Positions 34,075 to 46,422 of a stretch of 64,000 bases of DNA are shown here, one piece after another; within the stretch, counting starts at the first letter, position 1, and every line of letters starts with the position of its first letter. The translations under genes were made by a program, and so were the position numbers. The notes beneath the pieces were generated by a model. That model had not been told where the DNA came from, did not search any database, and worked only from the letters and a program-made list of their open reading frames with translations. The stretch is taken from NCBI GenBank assembly GCA_029204225.1, contig CM055101.1, positions 64,289,345 to 64,353,344 of the forward strand, read 5' to 3'. The stretch is from Diphasiastrum complanatum (Eukaryota; Streptophyta; Lycopodiopsida; Lycopodiales; Lycopodiaceae).

Positions 34075-34945
34075 TGTAGAACAACTGATCAGACAGATTT
34101 TGATTCTCTAACAAAGCGCACAGTTTACTTGACAAAGGATGAGAAAGAAACGAACGCGAACTCAAAATATTTCTTTCATGACCAACTCAAAAGATTCGCA
34201 AAGGATTCGCAAAATTTATCTTGCAGTCAACTCGAAAGATTCGTGAAACAGTTTCTTGTAAAAGCTCGTGGCTTTCTTGTTGAAGCTCGAAAGATTCGTG
34301 AACAGAATCTTGTCGCAAAATATTCTGTTTCTTGTTTCAAACCTCAAATGTTGCGATACTGTCACGAACAGTTCGTGAAATATTCTAAATTTCTTCTTCA
34401 AGCTCAAAGTTGTCATTTGTCGTGAACAATTCGCGAAAGACGAAAATGTCGCGAAGAGACAAGTGTCGCAAACAATTCGCGAAACACGAAGGTGAGACGA
34501 AGAGATGGACTGTCGTAAATAATTCGCAAATAGAATTTATCCGACCCTGGAAACAGAGTGTCTATTTGAATATCATGAATATCAACCGTTGTAGAGAGTT
34601 AGATATCTACTATTACAGAAATAAAAGGCCAAAAGACCTGTAAATAAAAGGCCAAAAGACCTGTCCTATAGCAATATAAATACATGTGCACTACTCGTTG
34701 TAACTTACTCAATCAAAGACAGCAAGATAATTCAACAAGAGATGTATATTGATGATTCAGATTCAGAGTTATAAAAATTTTTCTTTGATCAATAGTTTCT
34801 TATTGTCTAAAATTGTCTAACTTTCACCGTGTTCTCTGTGGAAGAATAATTACTATTTTTTCTATAGAATTCGAATCTCCAAAATTTGAGTCATCAAAAC
34901 ACGAATCATTCGAGTTCATCCTAAGCACCAGTACACTATGTAAAT
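34075..34945 (+). repeat. 3' LTR region of copia copy A
   Basis: It begins TGTAGAACAA after the polypurine tract at 34074. It is unusually rich in variants of the word AAGATTCG(C/T)GAA between 34160 and 34520 and has a TATA-like block near 34675. The far end is not defined because no partner LTR is present; the given end is only a limit. Confidence 0.45.
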
Positions 34946-34970
34946 ACACACACACACACACACTCTCTCT
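34946..34970 (+). repeat. (CA)n(CT)n compound microsatellite
   Basis: About nine CA units are followed by four CT units, between the two copia copies. Confidence 0.9.
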
Positions 34971-35384
34971 ATGACAACTTTGTAGTCTTACTCTCTGAAG
35001 TTGAATGTCTGCGCAATAATCAACTGGAGCAGAAGCAAAATCGACGACGAACTCTTCGAGTTCGAGATCTTTGACTACATCCTCTTCGATCGCCTACAAA
35101 CTCAAAGTCTTCGAGTTGAGATCCACGTCATAGAACACGTCACAGTCCACTTTAGCGATTTTCAGTAACTGCACTATTTCACTCTAATGTCGAAGGAAGC
35201 ATGGCTATCTCAAATGCCTAATTATTCGTTCCCTTCATGGTGTCTTTGACACTTACCAAGACATTCCTCCATTCGATCTAAGTCAATGCTGATATCGTAG
35301 TTTTGGTAAAAGTCTTGTAATTTTCTCTATGTTGGAGCTGTGTTTCTTTTTCTACACCTAATCTATTCGAGAGCACCCCAACAC

Positions 35385-37428
35385 AGACAAGCTTCAAAAG
35401 AAGCTTGATGAGAAAGTCGAACAAGGATACCTCGTCGGATATGACAACAACCATTCGTCATACTATAGAATCTAAATGCCAGAAATGAATCAAGTAAAGA
35501 TAGTTAGAGACGTCAAGTTCAATTTGACTAGAACAATGGCCGATGATGATTCAACCAACTATGAGATCTTAGGAAAGTAATACTACGATCTGCCAACCAT
35601 GACAGAGGGAGCCGAACCCGAACATTCAGACGAAGATGTTCGAACCCCACATCAGCATCAGTTGAGTAACGAATCAGATGACGAAAGGACAACAAGCATG
35701 CTTGTAGCTAGAACATCTATAAACCGAAATGGTTCTAGACCTAGCTGAAGAGACAAAGACAAGGACATTGCAGTATCTAAAGAATCTCCTAGGAGATCAA
35801 CAAGAGAACAAAGAGCGCCAACCATATTTGTACCAGACAGCTCGGCTTCGACATCCAAAGAGTTCTGTGGATACAGTAACGAACTACAAACATTCGAGAA
35901 AGCCATTGACAATCCAGACAAGGACAAATGGATCCAAGCCATGAACGAAAAGATCGAATCCATGAAGAAGAATGAGGTATGGACACTGCAAGCAGTACTA
36001 GATAAGTGAAAGATTGTGCAATACAAATGGGTATACAAGCTGAAGTACGGACCGAATGGAAATGTTTTGAGGTACAAGCCAGACTTGTAGCAAAGCGTTT
36101 CTCTCATAATTACGACATTGACTACATCGAGACCTTCTCTCTAGTCGTGAAGCATGCGTCCCTACATTTGCTATTTGCATATGCAGCTGCTTACGACCTC
36201 AAGATTCACATAGTTGATGAGAAGACAACATTCTTACATGGCGAATTAGACGAAGAAGTCTACATGGACCAATCTCCAGGTGACAACTACGAATCACTTC
36301 CCACCTATGCCTGTCGAATGCACAGAAGTATCTATGGATTGAAGCAATCCGCGCGACATGGTACAAGAAAAAGAATCATGCCCTACGATCCTTGGGTTTC
36401 CGACCACTAATCGTCGATTCCAATGTTTATGTAAGGATTATAGATGGAGAGATCATCATTGTTGTTGTGTATGTGGATGACACACTGATACTTTGTAGTT
36501 TCGAAGAGCTAATTGTCAAAGTAGAGATAGACATCTCAAAACATTTCGAGATAATAGATCTAGGAGAAGCCATATGTTATCTAGGGATGCAAATCGCTTG
36601 CGACTATGATGAAGGAAAGCTATACCTTTATCAGTCCAGGTACATCCATAAGATCCTAGATGATTTCGGGATGATAGATTGCAATGGGGCAAACACCCCC
36701 ATGATTGTAGGAACAATTATGACAAACAAAGATTGTCTGAAGACTGACGAAGAAAAGGAGATAATGCATCACACGTCTTACAGGAGGCTAATTGGATCAC
36801 TGATGTATCTAGCATAGAAACATGAGTCCTGACATTGCTTATGTCATGTTTAGGATGAGCCAGTTCAGCACGAGGACACATTGAGAGATTGCCAAACGAA
36901 TCCTACACTACCTTCAGAAGACGAAGAATTTTGGGCTATGTTACTCTCACGATGCCGGATTCCATATGCACTCCTACAACAATGCAAGGTGGGCATCACT
37001 CAAGGACGACTGTAAAAGTGTCTCAGGAGGGTGCACCATTGCAGCAAGCGTAGCAATTCTCTGGGTTTGCAAGAAGCATACCATCATAGCTCGGTCATTC
37101 TGCGAAGCAGAATATGTTGCAGCCGAGAACGAAATCACATGGCTCAAACGGATTGGGTGAAACCACCAAAGAGCCGCCGATCTTGCAGATGGATAATACT
37201 TCTAACATATACTTGACAAAGGATCTCGTGTTTCATTCAAGAACGAAACACATCACAATCAAATATCATTTGATAAGGGACCTAGTCGATAGAAATGAAT
37301 TAAAGACCAGCTTCATTGGAACGAAGTAGATGGTGGCAGACATCTTCACCAAGCCCTTAGACAAATGTTTGTTCAAGAGGCAGAGGAAGAGTCTGAGAGT
37401 CGTAGAGTACCACGCTTTGAGAGAAAGC
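35385..37428 (+). pseudogene. Ty1/copia pol fragment (copy B): integrase tail, RT, RNase H
   Basis: It starts with the same integrase-tail segment as copy A (KLQKKLDEKVEQGYLVGYD), then an acidic linker and reverse transcriptase. Motifs include FEKAIDNPDKDKWIQAM, VDEKTTFLHGELDEEVYMDQ, SIYGLKQSA, and the catalytic YVDD at 36470-36481. RNase H is present (SFCEAEYVAAENEITWLK; MDNTSNIYLTKDLVFHSRTK), ending near a purine tract at 37420-37428. At least six stops or frameshifts occur. The copy keeps the connection region that copy A has lost. Confidence 0.85.
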
Positions 37429-38013
37429 TGAAGAAACAAAATGTTTCGAGCTACAAAGCTTTGCTAGCTTGCGAGTTCATGTTTGCAGAAATACAAAGGA
37501 ACTGCCCACAAGCAAAGATCGTTCCAGTCCATAATCACCACATAACCGTTTCAGTCGAACAAGACATGAAGACGAATACCTCAAAGGTCAAACATTCGAA
37601 GACTGAAGGAGCTCAAAGGAGAAGCTGAAGGTCGAACAAGACACGAAGGTGAAGAAGACTCGAAGACCGAAAGGTGGCGAATTTTCATGTTCATAGTACA
37701 AGGAGATCAAAGAAAGTACTAGGAGGAATACCCCCTGCACGGAGGATGTTGACAACAATCTGAATAGCGTTGGAATGTGCCTAACCAGGGAATCACAAGT
37801 AGAGTGCGCCAATGGATAGTAGAACCCAAGAGAACCATGTATAAGCATGAATGAGGTAAGAGAGGTAGAAGATCAACCATCTCTCACGTGTGTACAACTA
37901 TATACAGCAAATCTATGAATCTTGGAAATATTTTTACAAGTGAGAGAGAAGCACTTCGAATTTTCAGATTTGAAGCTTAGTTTTCTTTGTAAATTTTTTT
38001 CACATTTTTCATT
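37429..38013 (+). repeat. Probable 3' LTR start of copia copy B (end undefined)
   Basis: TGAAGAAACAA follows the purine tract in the same position as TGTAGAACAA in copy A. The sequence is rich in TCGAA/CGAAG words like the copy A LTR. No partner copy fixes the end. Confidence 0.35.
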
Positions 38014-38349
38014 TTGAAGTTTTATTGAAGAAAACAAACCTAACCCTACCTACCTACAGCCCTAACTTAGCTGACCTAACATGGTCTAAACCTAACCCTA
38101 TACTCTCTCACCTCATCCACCTTAGGCCAGAATACCGTCATACGGGCAGAGAACATATTCAATCTGCGGTCGCTAGGAGATAGTTGCACATGATTTTGGA
38201 AGAAAGAGCCATTGCTGTTGAAAACAAGATCAAAAGTGAATCCGGCAGAGATTTGCACCTGATTTTTTATGTACATAATCTTTGTCAAAGAGGATCAAGC
38301 TGTAAAATATAGTCCATGTCACTCCTGATTCAGAGTAACGGTCAGAAAT

Positions 38350-38692
38350 AAGGATCATCGTTCGATTTGCTCTTCCTGTACGACGGATCATTATCATCCA
38401 GAACAAGCTCAGACAGATTATCGGATTCGGATTTTCCGCAAATTTGATTGAGCAGTTCTCTTCCGTTTGAGCCTTTAACAAAAGCCTTCAATATAAGGTT
38501 CGTTATGCCTCCGGATGTTGGTGAGATTCCAACATTGTTGTCATCAAGGTGAGACCAGAACTTTATGAAATATTTAGAAAGCTTTCTGATGTGTGAATAC
38601 ATAACTTCCGTAGGCGAGTTTAGCTCTACAGCCTCGTCGTAGAAGAGAACATTCTCGTTGCTAGGAATCAGATCGTTGGCAGCAGTCGCCAT
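38350..38692 (-). pseudogene. Ethanolamine/choline-kinase-like N-terminal exon
   Basis: From an ATG at 38692 the frame reads into RKLSKYFIKFWSHLDD and SPTSGGITNLILKAFVK. These fit the N-terminal helix and the glycine-containing nucleotide-binding strand (SGGITN-L-K-) of plant ethanolamine kinases, which phosphorylate ethanolamine at the start of phosphatidylethanolamine synthesis. After this the frame continues for about 45 residues of acidic, non-conserved sequence to a stop at 38342. The next conserved kinase block was not found further along the strand, which is occupied by copia remnants. It is either a gene fragment or the first exon of a gene with a very large repeat-filled intron. Confidence 0.5.
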
Positions 38693-38929
38693 CGTCGCAC
38701 TTCTGCTTGATAAGCCCAATGCAATTTTGTTTGCTTCTAATTCAATTTTGCTTCAACAACGATCAGTTCACTTTCTGTTTCTGTTTTGCAAGCGCAAATT
38801 TATATTCCCTGATCTTTTGATTTCTGCTTTGAATGCAGAAATTTACATTTGCCCATTCCTGACTTCGCAACAACAATCAATTCTTTGGCTTTCTCCTTCA
38901 CGTTTCCATTTCCCTGCTTCGGTTACCTT

Positions 38930-39200
38930 CGCTCTCTCTCTACCGCGACGTCGGCTACCTCCTCTCTCTCTCTCTACCTGCTTCGGTTACCTTCGCTCTC
39001 TCTCTCTCTATCGCGATGTCGGCTACCTCTTCTCTCTCTCTCTCTAAGCGTCGGCTACCTCTTCTCTCTCTACCTTCACGTCGACTACCTCCTCTCTCTC
39101 TCTCTAAGCGTCGGCTACCCTCTCTCTCTCTAAATGCGACGGTTGAGATTTTCTCTCTCTAAATTGCGTCTGTTGAGATTTTCTCTGTATTTTCTCTCTC
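38930..39200 (+). repeat. TC-rich short tandem repeats
   Basis: Clusters of (TC)3-7 alternate with a roughly 20-30-bp unit containing GCGTCGGCTACCTC or close variants, five or more times. They lie just upstream of the minus-strand kinase-like start, where they would form a GA-rich leader or promoter. Confidence 0.8.
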
Positions 39201-39770
39201 TAGCTTGATCCATTTCTATTTGCATACAATTTTTCTAAAATTTAGGGTTGTCACGAGCACTCAAATGCACCACAAGAGCATCCTGGATAAAAAATTTTGC
39301 CGACAATTTTAGGATTTACGGTTTCAAATATTTTTCGTGGAGCACTCCAATGTTTCATGGATTTCAAAGTGTTATCCATTTCAATTTGTAAATTTTTTTT
39401 TAACACCCCCCCTTCTAAGCTGTATATAATCCATTTTACTAATTTTTTCTTTTAACTTCCGTAACTTTCTTGTTTGAGCTCGGATTTTGGTCGAGTAAAA
39501 ACGAAAAGTCATTAGAATGACAAGACACGACGAACACTGAAAAGTTATTGAAATTTTGTAATTATTGTTTTTTTTCATTTATTTTTTAAGACCCCTTTTC
39601 TTGCATCAGATTTTACGTGTTTTTATTAGTTATTTTCGAAGCTCCATAATTTCTCCGTTGAGCTCGGAATTCGATGCTGTAAGATGCAAAATTGTTCGTG
39701 GTGACAAATGGGACACAACTGCTACTTCATTTTAATTTGTTACATTTTCCATTCACAACGATTTTATTCT

Positions 39771-39802
39771 TCGAGGACTCAAAATCTTTAAGTGGGTGGA
39801 GA
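39771..39802 (+). other. Gypsy 3'-end-like block
   Basis: TCGAGGACTCAAAATCTTTA followed by AGTGGGTGGAG parallels the block before the LTR at 42529. It lies directly upstream of the gag-like remnant and may be the end of another decayed element. Confidence 0.3.
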
Positions 39803-39888
39803 AGAGCAATTTTATCAGCTTGTAAAATACCATTCTGAATAAATTTCAGATGGTGAATTCATAGTCCACAAGTCTTCACTAGTCATTA

Positions 39889-42528
39889 ATGATGGATTAC
39901 CGTTATAGTCAAAACATTCATCTTCCATCAATACAATCTGAAATCGTATGTTACAACCTTGCATTTGACGGACAACCAAGTTCAATCAGCATTGATGATT
40001 GGTTGACTAAATTGGAAGCTTATTTTTGTCATCGCCATTATTCTGAAGAGCATAAATTTATTTTGCTTCACTGTGCTTTCAAGGAGAAGTTCAACCATGG
40101 TGGGATACTCAAGCACATTTAAGCACAAAGCTTTGGAGTCAATTCAAAATTGCTTTCATTGATAGTATTACCAGGTTTTATGAGAAATCATTCGAATCTC
40201 TCAAATAAACTGGTTTAGAAGACAAAATTTGAGTATAGAAAATGTTTGAACTACTATGTGGGTTTCCTTCAAACGCCTATAAAGAATGTGCTTTAACCAA
40301 CTCTTTCCAAATCCATTTATGCTGCTAGTTTTATGGAGTTGCACAATATGATGGATCGTGCACTTGCTCTGGAGCACTTATCTACAAACCATATCAATGG
40401 GTGGAAAGTCATCGTTCAACGGAAACCCTATTATTACAACCAACGACTGTCTGAATACGTTAGTCCTACGTTTGATGGAAGCATCCACTCCATTAATGTA
40501 GAAAATTGGCTAGAGGATTTGGATTATAACTTCTACTATAGTGGAGGTATTGGTGACAGTGATATAGTTTTCTTTGCTTCGTCGGGTTTCCAAGGACGTG
40601 TTCAGTCATGGTGGAACATCGTTTACAACTTTCTTCCTGAGAACTGGTTAACTTTCAAAAGAGTTTGTAGACAGATCTTCAATTGATCTGACTGCATCCA
40701 ATGGTGTTCTTTGGACCAGACAACTATAGTTGCTGAGTACAATAGAAAATTCCAACAAATGGTCACAATCTAGATGGTTTGAGGAAATGAAGATGCAAAT
40801 TCAGAAAGTGAGTGTATACACTAAAACATTAGTGGATCGACAACCGCATGTGAATGAAAGAGAAGAAACTTCTGAAGATGAAGATGATCCCATCAATGAG
40901 TCTGATGAGCAAAGTGATAACGACGAAGCGGATGAGCAAAGCGAGGACAATGAGTTAGATGAGCAAAGCGACAACAAAAGTCAAGTCTTAGATCCAGATA
41001 CAGTTGCAGGCAACAAAAGTCCAATTCAAGATTTTGATCAAGTTACAACAACAGATGGTGAAAATCAGGATTCAGACGAAAGTCAAGATTCAAATCAAGA
41101 TGTGAAGATAATTGAACCACTTCGACCATCGAAGTCCAGAACTTGACCTACATCAATGCCTTAATCTGGTCAATGAACAAGCAACTGTGGATCGTCAGAT
41201 TGGGAATATTGCTACGCTCGAAGAAAGTCGATCAAGGCATTCACCAAACTTTCAAATTCAGGACTATATGACGCTGATATTCCATGATTTGGAATTGAGT
41301 GGTTATTATAAGGATACGATCTACGAACTATGTCAAATTGATATGGGAGCTTTTGAGAATAATTTTATTTTTGACAATGATCTAAGGGAGTATGAGGTAT
41401 TCAACATGGATACTGGTAGAAATGAAGAGATTTCATTAATCCAAGAAAATTCTACTTGTATCAATACTTTGGATTATTGTTCAACGTCTCATGTACCCAT
41501 TAGTCAAGAGCTTCAGTGGCTTTCATTGGAGAACCTTACTCCTATGGATTCTCTAGAATTCAAAAGCCAATATGTAATTCACATGCATGTTTGGAATGTA
41601 TCGATGTGAATAATGATTGAAAAAATTCTCTCAGTCAACCAACACTCTATAGGAAGCTGATTTTAAAATATGCCATCAATCTATATCAGTTTTTTTGGAG
41701 AGGTTTACATTGCTCAATGGACTCTAATGTGATCAATCCTCAATTGAGTAATGTCAACAATGATTGTTCATCAATGGTTATTTGGAACAATCGAAACGTC
41801 AAATCCCTACTTCAATTTTGGAATGTATTTTCACTATTTGGGATTGATGCTTCAACGATTTATATGGGCAGGTGCAAATTTTATATTTCAAGACAAGAGT
41901 CCATTTTTGAGGCCAATCAAGTCAAATATTCACAACCACCTATGAATGAGATATTGACCAAATTTGAAAAAATATATTTCGGTCAACAATATGCCTAGAA
42001 TTACATTTCACCATACAACCGAATTTCAATATTCATGCCGACTACTTCATATAGAGCATTTATATTTGAACAACAATTCATGACTACCATTGCTCATGGA
42101 AGAATTATAATGTTCTTCATCAAGTTGGTTAAACAACATGGATTGCCAGCTACGGTAGAAGAGCCAGATGCAAGACCAAACCAAGAATCCAAGAGAATTG
42201 GATAAGCATCTAAATTGGGATGATGTCGAGGAAACAGACAAAAGAGGATATTGCGGTGACACACTCTGTCCATTCCATACAGATTGGTTACCAATAAGCA
42301 ATATGGTGCTTCATCAAACTCTTCTTCGACCATCAGTTTTTCCTCCATGAGAACAAGGACTACAGTCTGAAGCCAACAAAATAATTTCAATTCGACAACT
42401 TTGGATCTGTAATGAGGTAATACGTTTTTGGATGACACATCCTCAATCATGACTACTTAACTAAGGTGATCAAGTTGATCAGACAAGAGTCTTCATTTTT
42501 GAGGACAAAAATGTTTAAGTAGGGGGAG
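39889..42528 (+). pseudogene. Gypsy-type gag remnant with two gag-like modules, no pol
   Basis: The first module (39889-40122) reads FDGQPSSISIDDWLTKLEAY. A second, more complete module (40333-40686) reads FDGSIHSINVENWLEDLDY, then GFQGRVQSWWNIV, the capsid-domain pattern F-G...WL...WW. An acidic stretch follows (40856-41100, many repeats of DEQSDN type), then about 500 residues' worth of open frames with no recognised domain up to 42450. I find no protease, reverse transcriptase or integrase motif. A purine tract (AAGTAGGGGGAG) ends it at the LTR. It is best read as a non-autonomous, pol-less LTR element. Confidence 0.6.
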
Positions 42529-43065
42529 TGTCATGTACTTTTAGTACATCACTGCTTTTCAACGCATTAGAATATCCATTGTAAGCTTTGTAGGCCCAAA
42601 AGGAGCTATTAGCCTTAAGAACAAGGCGGGTCTCTCTTTAGGCCCTCCAAAGTAATTAATAAGGATAATAGGCCAACAAGGGCCCAAACTAGTTTAAATA
42701 ATACTTAACAAGGGCTAACTATCCCTCAAGATAGTTAAGTTAAGTTAAGTAAGAGCATTGTCTATAACTAGGCAAGAGACATCATTTTGTGAATCTTTTG
42801 GCTCATTTGCAAGTGAGAGCTTCTAGCTTCCTTGTGAATGTGAGCCATAGGGATATCCATTGCTAGGTCTCATGTGCCCTATCCACATGAATCAATGCTC
42901 CATTTCCATTGATTGTACTCTTTCTTTCATTGCTAATGTGATTCCATTGTGATCTCCATGTTTCTAGATTTCTAGTGATATGCTATTTTGAATGCTATGT
43001 ACTTTTCTTGCTATTAGCTTTACTTCTTTTGTAGTTGCTATTTACTTGAGATTTGGCACATGACA
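42529..43065 (+). repeat. LTR (537 bp) of the pol-less element
   Basis: It follows a clear polypurine tract and has perfect 8-bp inverted ends, TGTCATGT at 42529 and ACATGACA at 43065. The bases between are non-coding. A matching 5' LTR is not present in 39-40 kb, so the element is truncated on its left. Confidence 0.75.
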
Positions 43066-43271
43066 CTCCCATGCATGTCCACTGCATGTAGGTACCCCTA
43101 ACCCATAATAGCCAAGACCCATGCATAAGCATAGTGCATGTACACCTTATCCCATACTAAGATGCAACACACATGTCTATACCACATGCGGGTGTGACCC
43201 CACGATCCTACTCGATTATTATCTAGAATTCAACTAATGAAGTTTCCACTATTCTTGAGGATATTCATCAA

Positions 43272-44041
43272 ATGATCTTTGTTCCTTCTAGAGAGATGTA
43301 TTTGGGTACTCGCAAATCTCGTCAAAGACAAAAAGAGCTTGCTAACTTTTGGAGGGGCAATGTGCAAGAAATCAAGCTAGGTACAATGGCTGCCACACTT
43401 GCAAATAATGATCCTCTTGCCATCCTTTTTGGTTATGTAAGGTTGTCGACTTCTCAAACTTTGAGAATGGTGAGATTGTATCTATTAATGTACATTGGTA
43501 TTGAACAAAACATCATGGTGCATATACAAGAAAGTATGTTTATGAAATAATTGCAAACTCAAATGGTAAAATAAAACATTGCGCAAGCAAAAATCGACCC
43601 CAAATAACTCACCTTGTCCTTGATGAAGTTGACATTATTGTTTATGATTTCAATTATCAAATTCAGGTCACCTACAAAAAACAACAAAGGAAATCATTCG
43701 TCAAAGACTGCCAAGAAAAGAATGTGTTGTTGAAGTTGGACCTTCGTCAAGAAGTACAAGAGGTTGACCTCGGATTGCACATGGATGAAGATAATGTTTT
43801 GATTGATAGTAATGAGGAGGATGGATCTTCCACTTCTTCACCTTTTGATGATGAAATTGATGATGTTGAATCTGGAGGTGCGGACAAGGACGATGATATG
43901 AGTTTTAATACCAGATCGAAAAAAAAATGTATTACATTTTGTACAAATCTGAATAAATTGTACTACTTTGGCCCTTTCTCATTTTTGCGTACTATAACTT
44001 TTAGCAAAATTTTTGAGTACTATATTTTTTCGCATGTTTAA
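43272..44041 (+). pseudogene. Broken plant protein fragment with a PFW...VHWY block
   Basis: An open frame (43272-43550) reads RQKELANFWRGNVQEIKLGT. In a shifted frame the same DNA continues with PFWLCKVVDFSNFENGEIVS, then INVHWY, and leads to an acidic C-terminal segment ending near 43930. The PFW-K-V...HWY layout resembles small chromatin- or transposon-associated domains in plant proteins, but I cannot name the family. At least two frameshifts break it. Confidence 0.35.
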
Positions 44042-46422
44042 AATTTTATTACAAATTTACTATAATTTTTGGTGGGTATTTTATGTACTTTTTGCAATGG
44101 GTATGATATTGTGGGGCATTCTTTTTCAAAATGTGCTAAGAAATGCCATTTTTAATATGATTCTAGGAATATTCCTTATAGTTCTCGCTCCATGAAATAC
44201 TACCCATTCGATATGCGACGATGTTTTATATGAAACTTAATCCAATTGTCTTGTATTCAATAAATTCCTAAGAAGTACGGATTCACATAAAGGAGAAATA
44301 GATTTAAGGGCCTCTAGATTTTGTAAATAATGAGATACCATTTGAAATCCGAATTTATATCTCATAATTTTCCAAAATATTGTAAACAAATAAGGATTCA
44401 TTTGTTAGTATTACCATTATAGTAATTACTAACCATTGGTCTACAGATCACTCTTGCACAAGAAGAGCAACAAGTCTCAACTTAGTTTCAACCCATTTTG
44501 TATAAGACTAGATCCATTTAGTATAGATCTTGGTAACAATTGATAGTATGAGAATAGACTACATAGAATTAGCATAGGGTAACTAAATCACTTTTAGACT
44601 AGCTGGATAGATCCAAAACAAGTAGGTTACATCTACTAAGTCTACTTAGGATTAAAAATTGATTACACAAAATTAGTGCAGTAGGATAATCTAGATCCTT
44701 GTAAGAAGCAAATTCTTGGGTAGAATACAATAGGAGTCATGCTAGATCAAAGTTAGTGATGTATAGGTTAGAGCAACTCGAATAAAGTAGATCATGTAAG
44801 CCTAGATTAAGTAAATTGTGTAGGAATTATTGATCACCTAAGCTTAGATAAAATGGAACTAGATTAGATCACAACAATCTAGATGAAAATTTTCTAGGTA
44901 GGTATACTTGAAGACTAGATAAGATTAACAAAGCTAGATGGAATTGGAAAAATGGAGTTATGAGCAATCAATTAGTTTCTCTAACTGAAAATTAGAATAT
45001 AGGTAGGAATAGAACAAAGTAGATATGCTAGAAAGAAAAATAATTGTAGCTTTAAGGTAGATAGATTAGATAGAAGTGTATTAAAATGATGAGATAAAAT
45101 AGAAATAGGTCAAGCTAGAAGTTTCAAACTAAATTAGTCTAAAATGACCCTTCTAGAATACCGATAGTTTGACTCAATAGTTTGACTTAGGGCCATTTAG
45201 GTTGAACCTAGTCTAGCAAAAGTAAGTTAGTCAAGACTTGATGAGTAGATTATACTGACTGTAGAGTTAGCTTGGGGTAAGTCACTTGTAAATATTTCTT
45301 AGTGAGGTGAAAACTGCTAGCACACACACGCCCACCATGACTCTACCAGCCGAATGCTCTAACTTGGACAAAAATGGACCTAAGTAAATAAAAGAGGCCA
45401 ATGCTATTATATATAGACATCTTGATGTCTAGGTCTATCTTAGAAAATTTTATCATGAGACAAAGATAGGCCCATCTACTGTCAAAAACTAGCATTTTTT
45501 TGTGAACATTGGAAGATTATAATCAAATTAACCAACTAATATAACAACAAAATTAGAAATGGAAAGTGCACACAATAAACGATATGCAAAATTCACTCAT
45601 AACATCTTTGTCCAAAAATTGGAGTACTATAAATAGGCAAACATAAGCAAGCATCTACTTCTAAAGTTTGTATTGCCAGTTTTACTTGCCCTCCTACTCA
45701 CCAATATGTTTCTATTGCCTTTTATTTAACAAATTACTCAAAGTCAGCACACATCATTCCTACCATCATTCTCTCTAATATATCTACTTGCTCATTCTAC
45801 TCGCACTTTGAGTTTTCATGCTTATTTTATATTAGTTTTACTCGTCCCTTCACTAGTACACCTATGGCATCTAGTACTCTAAAATATTTACTCATCATTC
45901 TACTCACCAAATGTCTTTTCAACTATTTGCTCCCGATCAAACTTCGATTTTATTCATGACCATCACCATTCTTCTTTTTGTAAGTTTCTTTGCCACATAT
46001 CTACTCCAATTCTACTCAATTGTTTCTAATGCCCTTATTGATTTAATAGACTTTTGTTCCAATCCTTATGTTCCCAAAACTATTATCATTTCTCCCAACA
46101 AAACACTGCTCTTTGAATATTGAACAAACTTCCAATGAACAATTAAATATTGCAAGCCCACTTATTTCTCAATTTGATACATATTTTCAGTTTTTAATAT
46201 ATGTATGTATGTCAGTTGCATGTGTCTTATTTATGGCACATATGGATAGGAGTTGGGACATTCATCCCGTAACAGGGTCCGCCTTATCATGCAGTGGTAT
46301 CTCCCAAAACATATATATATATTATTTTGTTTTTCAATTAAGTAATATAATTTCTGGAGTATCGCTTGGGTGGTGGAGTGTAATATTTCCTTCTATCCTT
46401 GTGATTCTAATAATTGATAGCT
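44042..46422. other. AT-rich intergenic DNA
   Basis: No gene is recognised. From 44450 to 45300 the word CTAGAT or close variants recurs densely without a fixed period. From 45600 to 45900 TACTC/CTACT words recur. Both look like eroded low-complexity sequence. Confidence 0.5.
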
